A stretch of 64,000 nt of DNA, taken from Fremontodendron californicum. Its lineage: Eukaryota; Streptophyta; Magnoliopsida; Malvales; Malvaceae. The notes beneath the pieces are model-generated. The model saw nothing but the letters and a program-made list of their open reading frames with translations. It did not search any database and was not told the DNA's origin. The stretch is from assembly GCA_030761205.1 (NCBI GenBank), contig JAULJL010000021.1, forward strand, positions 7,979,160 through 8,043,159, read 5' to 3'. Every line of letters begins with the position of its first letter. Within the stretch, counting starts at the first letter, position 1. The translations under genes were made by a program, and so were the position numbers. This document shows, one piece after another, positions 12,440-24,050 of this stretch.

Positions 12440-12900
12440 AACTAGGTTTTAAAACCAAAGTTAAAATAATTGGATTGGAGGTTAAACCAGTTAGACCTTC
12501 AGACTTCCGATTCTCGATCTAACCGATTCAACTAGTTGGACCGACCGGTTTGATAAAACTGTTTTTTAATATTTAAAATTTAATTTTAATGTTAAATAAC
12601 TATTTTATTATTAAAATAGTTAATAATTAACAAAAATTGTGCATTTGACTTAATGGTATGATTTTTAATATAAATTTAAGAGGTTAAAATTTCAAATCTT
12701 ATCAATTACAAACAAGTTTTTGACTTTTTTTTATAAAAAAATACATATAAAATCGTTTTTTTTTTCGGTTGAACCGGTTTTTTACCGATTTGATAAAAAT
12801 TCAGTTTTAATATATTCATCGAATTGTACAGGTCACCATTTTCGATTCAATCGATCCAACAGACTAGTTTAATCCCGTTTTTTAATCACTGCTTAAAACT
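12440..12900. mobile_element. degenerate hAT-like MITE
   Basis: The left side ('aggttttaaaacc', 'taaccgattcaactagttgg') is imperfectly complementary to the right side ('gattcaatcgatccaac', 'cccgttttttaatcact'). The interior is AT-rich and non-coding. Possible imperfect flanking repeats are 'gctaaact' and 'gcttaaaact'. The layout resembles the better preserved element at 35310-35744. Confidence 0.4.
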
Positions 12901-13239
12901 ATCCCTAAACAACTTAATACCATGTTGACATACCATGGGATTATTTCATTGTGGTTTTTTTTTAACAATAACCCACATTAGAGAAGGATATGAATATGTC
13001 AGAGTTTCCCCCAAAATGGAAGAAGCATCCTAGAAAAAAAAAGTTATGCCTCCGTAGAAGAGTCGAAGGATTGCTGGAACCAACCTCCAACACTTTATTA
13101 TTTGTTTCTTCTTCTTGGTGGTGTAAATGAATTCCAAGTTGTCAAAAACTGGCATCGCATAAACTTGGAATGAACTCAGAGAAGCTTATAATCAGTAACA
13201 TGTGTAGAGAAGAGAGCCCGTTACTTACAAACTTCGAAG

Positions 13240-14284
13240 TAGGGGTGTTCATTCGGTTAATAACCGAACCGAATTAACCAAAACCTAATTAACCGAATTT
13301 TTTTTCCAATTAACCGTTAACCGAACCGAATAATTATTTCGGTTAATTAACTGAACCGAAATTATTTCGGTTAATTCGGTCGGTTTCCGAATTAACCGAA
13401 ATAAGTAAAAAAAATTATGACCGAAATTATTTCTGAGATTCTTACATGCAGTGCCAATAATTCATGACAAGAGAATCAGTGGAAGAAAAATATGAGATCA
13501 CACCTCTGCCACAACTATCAATAACATATAAATGAATCAAATTTTGCTAAAATGACATGTTTAAACAGAGAATAACACCTCTGCCACAACTAAACACTAC
13601 AATACAGACATAGCAATAAGCCAATAACTAAGCTCAAACAAACATTCAAAGTTCAAACAGCCTACTAACCCATAAACCAAAGGCAGTACCGCAATAACTG
13701 AGCTGAAACAAACATTCAAAGTTCAAACAGCCTACCAACAATTAACAAACATCCCTAGTAGTACTAAGTACTAACATACAATAGAATCATTACAAACCAA
13801 AGGCAGTACCGCAGTAAAACATTCAGAGACTTAAAACATAACATACAATAACAAACTTAATAAATACTCTTGTCTTCAATAGAATCATTACAAACATCTT
13901 CAAAGGGAGCAACAAGCCAAGTAGCCAACAACCAACAGAAATGCAAATGCTACACTATCAAGTCCAATCCAGGTGTATCCAATTGTCCTACAAAATATAT
14001 GTAAAATAGAAAATAATATTATTATTAGAATTTAGGGTTTTTAGTTTTTAATATATAAATTAATTAAAAAAATATATGTTTCAAAACGCATAAAATGTTG
14101 TCGTTTTAGGGAATTTCGGTTAATTCGTGTAATTCGGTTATTTCCGCTTAACCGAACCGAAAACCGAAATTCCCCAAAACCATTAACCGTTAACCGAACC
14201 GAATTTTATTCGGTTAACCGATTAACCGACCGAATTAAAATTCGGTCGGTTAATTCGGTTTTAACCGAATTATGCACAGCCCTA
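13240..14284. mobile_element. non-autonomous hAT transposon
   Basis: The element starts 'taggggtgttcattcggtt' and ends with the near complement 'aaccgaattatgcacagcccta'. It is flanked by an exact 8-bp duplication, 'cttcgaag', at 13232-13239 and 14285-14292. Both sub-terminal zones (13250-13430 and 14105-14280) are packed with 'ttaaccgaa' / 'ttcggttaa' motifs in both orientations, the kind of site clusters hAT transposases bind in Ac/Ds. The middle 650 bp has direct repeats ('caaacattcaaagttcaaacag' type at about 13636 and 13708) and no transposase or other coding frame. Length is 1045 bp. Confidence 0.88.
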
Positions 14285-14292
14285 CTTCGAAG

Positions 14293-15918
14293 TGCCCATC
14301 CCCAGTCTATGAAACTCTGAAAAAGCAGTCAAAGCCTCATCGGTTGAAAAAATCAATTGAACCAGTAAAAAATCGATAATTTTTTTTAAAAAAAATCAAA
14401 TTTTAATTTATTTTTTAAATTTTAAAAAAATTATTGTATGTGATGAAATTTAAATTTTTAATTTCTTAAATCTATAATAAAGATCATACCATTTAATAAA
14501 ATATATTTTTTTATTCAATATTTACTGTATTTAATACTCGTTTAATATTAAAATTATTTATTTAATAGTTAATTTTTTTTTAATATAAATGATCGGTTCA
14601 ATCAATCTGATCGATCCAACTAATTGAATCGGTGATCGAAAATGTCACCGATTTGATTTCCTATATGATTTTTAAACATTGAGAAAGTATGTAATATTTG
14701 ATTGATTTTGCTAACCCTTTTTTTTTATTAAAAAAATGTTTTTTTTTATATAATTCTTATTGGATTTAGCTATTTCAACTTTAAACTCAACTCTTTATGT
14801 ATTTACACTTTAACCTTAACACTTTATTATTGGAGTGTTCGAAAATCTAATCTAAAAGACTAAAACCTTTGTTTGGGGGGGGGGGGGTTAAAGTAGAAGA
14901 TGTCCCCAATGAGTCCACAGGTTAATTTGTAAGTACCGACAGCCATGACCACAAAGCATCTTTTCTCATGTCGTTTTGCATTTGTGTACTTCATCATCCA
15001 AGCCCCTCCTGTCTCCTTCATCTTCTTTCTTCTTCTTTCCTTCACTATTTGAATGTTAATTCCCTAACAACACACATTAAACGATAAATCAAAACCCTTC
15101 TTGATTTAACATTATTAGATCCATTTATGAGTCAGGTTGAGTAGTATGATCAATGAAAGATATTAATGGATTTTATGAATACTTAAATTCGGTCCGATTC
15201 GAAATATGGATAGAATTTTATGTTTAGATTCTATCCATACATGCAAAAATACTATCCAGATTCACACATATTTGTACAAATTTTTATATAAAATGATAGA
15301 CCACTCTTAAAAAATAATGGACCCCTCTTCAAAAAGAACTTATCATTCTTAAAAAAATGATCAATTTATTTTTAAAAATGAGCTACCCCTCTTAAAAAAA
15401 AAATCGATCAATTTGAATATTTATATTACTAATAGCAAACGGGTCGGGCATGGCCTAGACAAAAAAATGATATGCCCAAAACTCATGAACATATCTAAAT
15501 TTTATACTATATTATACTCTTTTTTTTTCCTTCTAATTTTTGCATTTTATTGAAGCTTCTAATTTTGCAAAGTCCAAGCCATCCAAAGTCATTCTTCTTT
15601 ATATTTTAAGTACCTATATCATTCCTTCCCTTTTAAGATCTTATTCAAAAGCATTTGCCACTTGAATGACCACAAGCTCTCCGCACAGAATTAATTGAAC
15701 AATAAACAAATTATTTGGAATGAATGTATAAGCTCACAAATGTGGAATTTTTTTTAAAAAAAAATTTACACATATGCAAGGGTCAATTCAGGAAATATTA
15801 GTTACATCTTTGGTTTATGAGTTTCTGTGAAGAAAGAAACTGAACCTTTAATTACTTTTATTCATCAAGGACATGGATTTGTATTGAATTTCTATTTATT
15901 TACCAATTGACTCATATT
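14293..15918. other. intergenic AT-rich DNA with old repeats
   Basis: 14320-14690 has a degenerate inverted-repeat composition ('ggttcaatcaatctgatcg', 'ccaactaattgaatcgg') like the MITEs at 12440 and 35310. A run of 13 G residues lies at 14875-14887. The rest shows no gene. Confidence 0.35.
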
Positions 15919-16236
15919 TTACTCAACTTGATTGTCTATTAGACTAGTGGTGTTGATCAATATCTCATTATACTATAAATAGAAGTTTTGTTACTTGAAT
16001 TTTCATATTTTTTTTACAGTTTTCGTGTCTGATATTTGTGTTCGACATGTATTCGACTATAGATATGAGGGTATGATTTACTCAACTTGATTGTCTAGTA
16101 GACTAGTGGTGTTGATCAATCTCTCATTATACTATAAATAGAAGCTATGTGTTACTTGAATTTTTTTTTTTTATAGTTTTTGTGTCTGATATTTGTGTCC
16201 AACATATATTTGAATATGGATATGAGGGTATGATCC
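15919..16236. repeat. tandem duplication, unit 159 bp
   Basis: 'actcaacttgattgtcta' occurs at 15921 and 16080. The whole following 150 bp ('gactagtggtgttgatcaat', 'ctcattatactataaatag', 'gtgtctgatatttgtgt', 'gatatgagggtatgat') is repeated with few changes. The duplicated unit includes the left part of the dispersed repeat described next. Confidence 0.85.
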
Positions 16237-16325
16237 TCCAAATATATTAAAAAAAAAAATTAAACATACCCGTATTAAATATATACCCGTATCTGACACT
16301 CACTCCTGAATCCGAATAACATAAA
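16018..16325 (+). repeat. dispersed repeat copy with duplicated left part
   Basis: The same 'gtgtctgatatttgtgt' ... 'gtatctgacactcactcc' 'tgaatccgaataacata' family as at 10940. Its left half is present twice because of the 159-bp tandem duplication, and its right half once. Confidence 0.55.
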
Positions 16326-17144
16326 GTAAAAAAAGAATCTCTTTTCTTGTTAATCAAGGTTTGATCCTTGCTTGAAGCACTCGAGAATAAAATTTTGAAT
16401 GCATCATACTAATGTAACAAAATGGTCTCTTAATATCGTCTGGGTGGGTATTAAATCCGAGCAAAGTATATATAAGTAACTTTAGGCTTCGGTATGATGG
16501 CTGTTGGAGGTATATTTTTTATTGGGCATATCCAGTCAGTCACATTTCAAGTTCATTACTCACCCTCCTAAAGATGTAAATGACCTTCTATAGCTTCTTC
16601 AATGGAAGCTACTTGTTATCTCCAATATTCCCATCTATCATTTTCGAACAATCAAATAATTTCAGGGTTTTTGGGTCTCAAAGTCTCTACTTTGCAATGT
16701 AGTTGCTGACTTTGGTTTCATGATAGACTTCCATAGACTAAAATGGATGAAGAAAAGATGAAAAAAAAAAATTTATTAAGTGAAATCCAATCAAAAGACG
16801 GAAAAAATTAAGATTTAAAGTTCGAATTTTTACATTTATAATTATTTTTTTTATCTCATATTATAATTTTTTTTTATATATAATAAATAAATAAATAAAT
16901 AAATAAAGATGAACAGCTCTTTGATCTGGAAAGTCTGATGAGTTGTTTTTTACAATAATGACAAGACTAAATAATTTGTTTTCATGTGTAACCCCACAAA
17001 GGATGCACGAGATTTAATCAAAATCTTAATGAAAACAAGCTACGGCAAACCAGATTCCTGTTTGAAAAAACAAAACACCAAACTCCCACTTATTTATCCA
17101 TAGTTCTAACGTATGATTACAAACGTATCTTGCCACTTGCCATC
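16326..17144. other. intergenic DNA
   Basis: No gene is seen. An (AATA)n run lies near 16883-16908. The end of this region is the left flank of the LTR retrotransposon. Confidence 0.35.
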
Positions 17145-17839
17145 AACATTGTAGACATCTAATTTTGTCCGGACCACTAAACAGGTATGTTTTCCTCCCA
17201 TATTGATGTTTCCGAGTATAAAAAGACTGTTTTCATCCTGCAGGTGGTACTCCGAGACTTAGTTTAAGAGGGCGAGCACAAAAAGTCAACCCCGAAAAAG
17301 TCAACCCCGAAAAAGTCAACCCCAGAAAGTCAACTACTAAAAAAGTCAACCCACTTTCAAAATCAAGATTTTAAGTTCAATTGAAAAATGGCGAAAGAAT
17401 TTTGATAATCCGAGGTCTACATTGAAAGATATGGAGTTCGGAAGTTGGGATTTGGAGATTCAGTAGAAAGGAAACCCTAATCCGAGAAATTTGGGGAAAA
17501 GTGCTTAAACGATCAAACTGGTCGAAATTGAAGGTTCCAAATGAAAGATAAGCACTGACTACGGGTAATGGAGAAGTCACTTGCAAGAAAAACCGAAAGA
17601 AAAGTCAATCCGGGAGAAAATCGAGAATTAGGTTTTTTAGTGGATTTCGGTGAAATCGGGAAGAATCACAGAAATGGCCCGACTTGGTAAGACCAAAGCC
17701 CTCAATGGATGAAGAATGGTTAAAAAGGATGGCCCAAGGCTCAGATTGAAGAAAATCTGAAAATCGGATTTGTTTTGAGCAAAACCGGGTTTCGGAGGTA
17801 AAAGGGCAAAATTGAAAAAATTTGGGAAAAATAGCAAAT

Positions 17840-18400
17840 GGACTCCGAAAATTATGGAAAATTTGTCAATCTCATTCTTAAATCATTTGAAGGAGATTGG
17901 CGAAAGAAAATCTTGATTCCGAGTTCGTTTGCAAAATGGCCAAATCCCGAGCTTCTTATGGAGTAATTCAAAAAGATAAATCCCGGAAAAATAGCAAATG
18001 GACTCCAAAAATTCTGAAATTTGGCAAATCTCATTTTTAAATTATTTGGAAGAGATTGGCGAAAGAAAATCTTGATTCCGAGTTCGTTTGCAAAATGGCC
18101 AAATCCCGGGCCTCCTATGCAGTAATTCAAGCCGATAAATCCCGAAAAAAATACCAAATGAGCTCCAAAAATTATGAAAACTTCCAGATCACACTTTTTA
18201 ATTATTTTGAAGAGATTGGTGAAGAAAAATCTTGATTTGGAGCTCGTTTAAAAAATGGTAAAAAGTAGGGGCATAAAAGGACATTCTGGGAAGAAAAAAT
18301 CCAAATAAATAGCAAACGGACTCAGATAATTTTGAAAAATTCCAGAACTCAATATTTTATTATTTTGGAAGTATTAAAAAAATAAAAATTGAATTTGGAG
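17840..18400 (+). repeat. ~158-bp tandem units in the 5' LTR
   Basis: 'aatcttgattccgagttcg' recurs at about 17909 and 18066. A diverged form, 'aatcttgatttggagctcg', is at about 18225 and 'aaattgaatttggagtccg' at about 18384. That gives four units of about 157-159 bp. The same block lies in the 3' LTR at about 31515-32085. Confidence 0.8.
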
Positions 18401-18640
18401 TCCGTTTGATATTTATTTGCATCCGGGGGGCAAAATGGTCATTTCACCCAAGCAACCGAAAAGGGCTTCTTTGGGCCTTTCAAAAATCAGAGCTAAAGTG
18501 CTGGCCTGCCCAAGCCCAAAGGAAGGAGGAAGCTTATGATTTTTTCAATCAAGTGGTTAAAAAAATCAAGAGTGATATTTTTGAGCCTAAGTCCCAATCC
18601 CACATCCCTTTGTAATGTCAAGCCAAGGAGGTGCTCACCT

Positions 18641-18648
18641 TATAAATA
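18641..18648 (+). promoter_or_regulatory. LTR TATA box
   Basis: 'tataaata' in 'caccttataaataagggg', followed about 100 bp later by the hairpin repeats. The same box is at 32330-32337 in the 3' LTR. It is the best TATA candidate in the LTR and would place the transcript start near 18670. Confidence 0.6.
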
Positions 18649-18751
18649 AGGGGTCTTGGCCTTTGGTTGAAACCTACCCACCACCCCTTGTGAGAGATAG
18701 TCTATACAATTGTATTAGGATTATCCGGGTGATGAGTCATAGTGTTTTTGT

Positions 18752-19062
18752 TGAGAGGGTTTGTAGCTTAATCCGTTCAAAAGCTACTTTGAGGGTTTGT
18801 AGCTTAATCCGTTCAAAAGCTACTTGTTTGAGGGTTTGTAGCTTAATCCGTTCAAAAGCTACTTGTGAGAAGGTTTATAGCTTAATCCGTTCAAAAGCTA
18901 CTTGTGAGAGGGTTTATAGCTTAATCCGTTCAAAAGCTACTTTGAGGGTTTATAGCTTAATCCGTTCAAAAGCTACTTGTGAGAGGGTTTATAGCTTAAT
19001 CCGTTCAAAAGCTACTTGTAAGAAGGTTTGTAGCTTTATCCGTACAAAAGCTTGTATCCTTA
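18752..19062 (+). repeat. tandem hairpin units, 8 copies (5' LTR)
   Basis: Each unit of about 34-38 bp carries 'gtagctt' or 'tagctt', the loop 'aatccgttcaa', then the complement 'aagctac' or 'aagcta'. Each unit can therefore fold into a 6-7 bp stem with an 11-base loop. Eight units are visible. The last is diverged ('tagctttatccgtacaaaagct'). They lie just downstream of the TATA box, so they would sit in the leader of the element's RNA. The repeats keep an incidental reading frame open (RVCSLIRSKATC units), which I do not take as a gene. Confidence 0.85.
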
Positions 19063-21554
19063 TGGGATCGTGGATGTAGACTAAGAGGGTCGAACCACGT
19101 AAAATATTGTCTCTTTTTCTCTTCTTGTTCGAATGCTTGTGTGATTATTTGCATGATTCTTGTTTTATATCTTAGTTGAGCATGTTTTAGAGTTAGCATA
19201 TTAGGTGTTTGTGAAAATGCTTGTGTGATTCTTTGCATGATTCTTGTTTTATATCCTAGTTGATAATGTTTTAGATATAGTATATTAAGTGTTTGTGGAA
19301 ATGCTTGTGTGATTTTTGCATGATTTAAGTATTATGACTTAGTTTTTGTATGTTTGTATTAAGTGTTTGTGAAAATGCCATGCTTGTTGGAGCTTGAGGC
19401 CATTTGGCTACTCCATGTGTTTTGCATTGTGTGTTGCATTTTTTGTCATGCTAGTTGTTAGGTTTTTGCATTTGCATGATATTTGGTTGGATTTTTGAAT
19501 TAAGCATGCCTTGTGTTTGTAAAAATGCCATGCATGTTTTAGGTCTAGGTTACATTAAATGCCATGCAAGTTCATGTTAGGTCTAGGCCATATTATTTAT
19601 GTCATGCATTTTCCTTACATTTAGGTTTAGATCCATGCATTTCATGCATTATGTTTGCTGCATTGTTTCATGCATTTCATGACCATGCCACTTGAATAAT
19701 GGCTTGAGCCAATTAATGGTTCAAGGTCATGCTCTCTTGAGCACACTTGTGGAAAATTAAGTTTGTCAAATTGATTATTCTACCTTTGTGATTTTTTTTT
19801 TTTACTTAGCCAATTTTTATCTAACTTTCAAAAAGTCCTAGCTACTGCTTTCAAGTCATTTTATGAGTTTCAAATATTTTTACTTTGGTTTTTAAATGAT
19901 TTTATCAAAGGCAAAAATGTGTTGGCAAAGCAGTTTTTTTTCTCCTTCAAAAACTTGTACATCTATGATTTTTCTGGGAATTCATCTTTGATCAGAAAAT
20001 TAAGCCGATTTTTTTTCGTGTAGTTTTACATGTCCTGAGTCTCCAGTTTTTTTTTCAGAATTTTTGGAATTTTTAAAAATAGGGTAAAAAATCGTGGATT
20101 AAAACTGGACATTGGAGTCAGAATTGAATTTAAAGAAAAACAAAGCAGTTTTTTCTCCTCCGAAAACTCGTACATCTCTGATTTTTCTGGGAATTCATCT
20201 TTGATCAGAAAATTAAGCCAATTTTTTCTCGTGTAGTTTTACATGTCCTGAGTCTCCAGTATGTTTTTTACAATTTTTGGAATTTTTAAAATAGGGTAAA
20301 AAAATCGTGGATTAAAACTGGACAGTGGAGTTAGAATTGAATTTAAAGAAAAACCAATTTTCTGTTTTGGTTAATTTACTTAGAGTGGGCTGATTAGGAG
20401 GGTTAGCTACTGACTTAGGGTAATTTCTAAGCCTTTTTAAACTCTAAAAATGGTTTTTTTAAGTCCCGGGTTAAGGAGAGTCAAGTCCGGATTTTTTTTT
20501 AAACTTAGGAAATTAGAGCCATTTAAAAATTTTTAGCCCAGTTTTTATTGTTAATTCAAGCTTTTCAAAATTGTTTTCAAACAATCACAAAGTATTTTGG
20601 TTTTAGAATATTTAATTTGACATATTTTCCTAAGGTAGTCGGATATCTTTTTAGACATACGGATTTCCTTAATAAAGGAAAAAATACATTTCATGCATAT
20701 TATATGGTAGCATTATTTCATATTCCATCCCATTTAATTTATATGCCATATCATTCATGTTTGCCATGTCATTTAGGTTGCATTATATTATTTAGATTTT
20801 GCTATGTCATTTTATTTATGTCATGCATATACATATTCATTTCTTTTAAATGTTTTCAAAAAAAGATAATGGTTTTCAATAAAAAAAATATAAAGATATT
20901 CCCGAATTAAAATAATTCATGAGTTCTCTACCGGGTTTGCTGGAGGGAATATCATCAATTATCATTAATAAAGGAATATCTTTCTTTCAAAAAAGAGAAT
21001 GATTCGGAAAGTTTTCCAAAACCAATAAAAATTTCTATATTTTGCCACGTTTGTTGGGGAATATAGGAAAATTTTGAATTTATAAATTTCGGATCATTTT
21101 CAATAAAAAATGGAATTATTTATCTTTAAATTGGGAATTAATTTGAAATACTAAATTTAAAACCAATTTTTACCAAGACTTGAGATAATACACGATTAAT
21201 AAGGTACCGATTTATACGGGCGTTGTGGGGGTGCTAATCCTTCCCTGCACGTAACCGACTCCCGAACCCGCTTCTTTGATTTCTCTGGTTTAAAACGCAG
21301 ACTTGAAATTGGTTTTTAAAATGCTTTAATTAATTTTTAAAATATTTTATAAAACCGGTTTTAATAGGTGGCCGATCACACCTAGCTAAAAAAGATTGGT
21401 GGCGACTCCATGTCTTTTTTTAAGGTCATTTTCAAAACCTTCATTTTTCTAGAGGAATAAAGTCGACTTTTCCTCGGTTTTTTTAATGTCACGCCATAAC
21501 GAATAATAAAGTCTTGCGATGAGACTCGTTATTATTTTTTAGGTTGCGACAGCT

Positions 21555-21572
21555 TGGCGACTCCGCTGGGGA
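21555..21572 (+). promoter_or_regulatory. primer binding site, tRNA-Arg
   Basis: 'tggcgactccgctgggga' starts three bases after the 5' LTR. Its complement is the CCA-terminated 3' end of plant tRNA-Arg(ACG) as I know it (...tccccagcggagtcg + cca). Use of tRNA-Arg is reported for Ogre elements. Confidence 0.85.
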
Positions 21573-23099
21573 CTTATTAGAGAGTCAGGCCTAGAATTGG
21601 TCGTGTGTTATCAAAGTCTCGGTTTTGTTGGTTTAATTGGTATTTAATTTTAATTCCCATATTTTTTTAATAAGGAGAATTTTGAAAATAATAAAATGTT
21701 TTTAAATATGTTCATACTCATGTGCATGCATTTTATTTTTGTTCTCTAGTTATTTAAGGTTGTATATTATAATTGCTTGTCGGTTAATGCGTTACACTAT
21801 TTTTTGAATGTTTTAATTGCTAGGGCATTTAGAATAAGGTTTGTAGAATAGGTAGTGAAAGGTTTGATATTCCTCCACACACACTACACGTGCATTTGCA
21901 TAACATGAATCCTATACTCGGATTCCGTCCTTTTAAGTGGGAGTAAAGTAACTACGCCTTCGTGATGATCCTCCGTATGGGCTAGTGAAACACTTTCGGA
22001 GTATAAAATACCTATTGCCTTCGTGATAATCCTCCGTACGGGCATAGGAAAATATACTCTAACGGATTGAACCCGCTTTTATCGGGGTGCCTTACTAGCC
22101 TTCACCAGCGACAGTGAGGAACAATTCGGGGCCCTAGAACCGATTCACCCTCATATAGTGAACCTAGGCGAAGCCATCCCGAATTTCCGTTAGATATACC
22201 GAAAATAGGAACACATGGAGGGACATTTCTAAACTTTTTGTTACCTGTTTTACACTCCGAATAAGTGTGGTAGATCGGGCAACGATGTACGTACATCGCC
22301 CATAATAAATGTGATACTCCGCCTCGAAGGCATCATGATGCCTAAATAAGCAGATATTACTGGGGCAGATGTTCATTAGCTGTTTTTAAAAAAAAAAAAA
22401 AAAATCTTTTTTCAAGCATTTTGCATGTTGCACATTTCATACATGTGTGAATAGAGCATGTACATTTTTGGTTGTGTTATTGATCTCATTTTTTGCAATA
22501 AACAGTTGGTAATTTCATTTGATGATTTCATAAAACCGGTAGTGTCACATGAACATTTGCATATGGTACCATAGTGGGATCCACCCTGAAATTCTTTTGA
22601 AAATAATGTGATTGGTTTTTCATAAAAAAAAAACACAAAAAAAAGCATGTTAGAAAAAAAAATCATAAATTAGGAGGCAAATCTTGCATAATGAGATTTT
22701 TGAATAATCAAGATTTAGGTCCCACCAATTTCGTGTAATCATTGGTTAATTTATTTGTGTCATTTTGACATCGTGTTACAGTCATAACATGCATGATTAT
22801 TCATTGTAGAATACATTTGTGATATACATGGTCATTCTTTGTACCTACCTTTGTATTAATTCATTTATTCTTAGCATGTATCATTTTGACATCATAGCAT
22901 GCATGGTCATTCATTGTAGGACACGTTTATGACATGCATAGTCATTATCTGTATATACCTGGCATTAGATTGCATCCATAACATACATAGTCATCATAAT
23001 TTCTCTGTATATGTTCATGCATTAATCATCAGTTTATTCATGCACATAGGAATAGAGCATGTACATTCATAATCTTAATCTCATGACATTTTCATTTGC
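21573..23099 (+). other. untranslated leader of the retrotransposon
   Basis: About 1.5 kb between the primer site and the first long frame. From 22740 to 23090 it has loose repeats built on 'gcatg', 'cattcat' and 'atgcattaatcat'. These recur before the second gag frame at 24350-24760, which suggests that leader and gag were duplicated together. Confidence 0.6.
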
Positions 23100-24050
23100 A
23101 TGAAAGGGGTTCGAGATATGAGGAATGAATCGGAGGAACGATTGGGTGCTTTGGAACGCAATCAAGATGAATATGGACATGAAATCCGAGAGGTGAAGGA
23201 ACAACTTGCCAAATTGCTGAAAATGGTTGAGGATATGGGTAACAGTAAAGGTGAACTTTCTCAGGGCTTCGCATCATCTTCGGATCAACCAAAACCGTTA
23301 GGTCCAGAACATACAATCCTTGCTGGATCTTGCACTTGTCAATGCCACAAAGGTTGCAATCCTGATGAAATTGTGGACAAAATCATGAAAATAATTAAAC
23401 CTGAAAGCCTGATACCAAAGACAGAAACCTCGAATCCAGTACCATACCTGCAAACTGTTCTAGGTCCAAACCAGTATCCCCACCCTACTATGGTCCAATC
23501 GTCCATTGGGACGACCACTACGGGATTCCTGAATCCCACTCCATCGTTACCAACTATCAGTTCATACTATTTCCCTCATCAATCACCTTATCCAGTACCT
23601 GGGATAGGAACCTCGAGCTATGTACAACCTCCAAAGGCCCCGTGTCCAAATCTATACCCTTACCATGCTGTTCCGCCACATCCCCATGTAAACACTCCGG
23701 TTCGAACCTTAGTGCCACCACCAAGTGCCCCAACTCCTAGGCCATGTGTGACTAAGAAACGATCCCAGAATAAGACCCAAATGCATTTTGATCCCATTCC
23801 AATCAGCTACCAAGAGCTCCTCCCTATACTGATCCAAAATCACATGGTTGCTTGTGTCCCATTGAAACCCCTGTTACCACCATATCCAATGTGGTATAAT
23901 CCAAATGAAAGATGTGATTATCACTGTGGAATTGTTGGCCATAGCATCGAAGATTGTATAGCAGTCAAAAGGAAAGTGCAAGCTCTCATAGATGCCAAGT
24001 GGTTGGATCCAACGACACTGATTGATAAAGGACTGGGAAAACGCCATTAG
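23100..24050 (+). CDS. gag-like protein lacking the gag core, intact frame
   Basis: 316 aa from ATG 23100. Residues about 10-45 are a charged coiled coil (EERLGALERN, EVKEQLAKLLKMVEDM). A Pro/Tyr/Ser-rich middle follows (QSPYPVPGIG, PNLYPYHAVPPHPH). The C-terminus has a CHHC knuckle, CDYHCGIVGHSIEDC, then VKRKVQALIDAKWL. It aligns in outline with the second frame at 24856 at both ends (EQLAK; LLPILIQNH / LLPLLIKNQ; CDYH...C), but it lacks the capsid-like middle part (YDGTTDPSAH...RWYSQLS...). It may be a gag copy with an internal deletion. Alternatively it could correspond to the extra ORF1 that Ogre elements carry before gag. Confidence 0.7.
   Translation: MKGVRDMRNESEERLGALERNQDEYGHEIREVKEQLAKLLKMVEDMGNSKGELSQGFASSSDQPKPLGPEHTILAGSCTCQCHKGCNPDEIVDKIMKIIKPESLIPKTETSNPVPYLQTVLGPNQYPHPTMVQSSIGTTTTGFLNPTPSLPTISSYYFPHQSPYPVPGIGTSSYVQPPKAPCPNLYPYHAVPPHPHVNTPVRTLVPPPSAPTPRPCVTKKRSQNKTQMHFDPIPISYQELLPILIQNHMVACVPLKPLLPPYPMWYNPNERCDYHCGIVGHSIEDCIAVKRKVQALIDAKWLDPTTLIDKGLGKRH

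Larger units (their letters stand above)
17150..21551 (+). repeat. 5' long terminal repeat
   Basis: It is 4402 bp and begins tgtagacatc. It is built from several local tandem duplications: 'aaaagtcaaccccg' units at 17280-17350, four ~158-bp units at about 17840-18400, hairpin units at 18752-19062, ~90-bp units at 19120-19330 and two ~212-bp units at 19925-20350. It has a TATA box at 18641. Compared by eye with the 3' LTR, it shows about a dozen substitutions in the first ~700 bp and few later. It lacks 13 bp ('gggctggaaaaga') present in the 3' LTR at about 32170 and has one extra hairpin unit. Confidence 0.95.

Noticed and set aside
14860..15045. Charged minus-strand frame (KERRRKKMKETGG...)
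   Set aside because: Composition reflects a pyrimidine tract next to a G run; no supporting gene structure.
18615..19079. Open frame of 154 codons with repeated RVCSLIRSKATC units in the LTR, also at 32304-32732
   Set aside because: The frame stays open only because the DNA hairpin unit repeats in a compatible length. It has no start context, no known domain, and changes length between the two LTRs.
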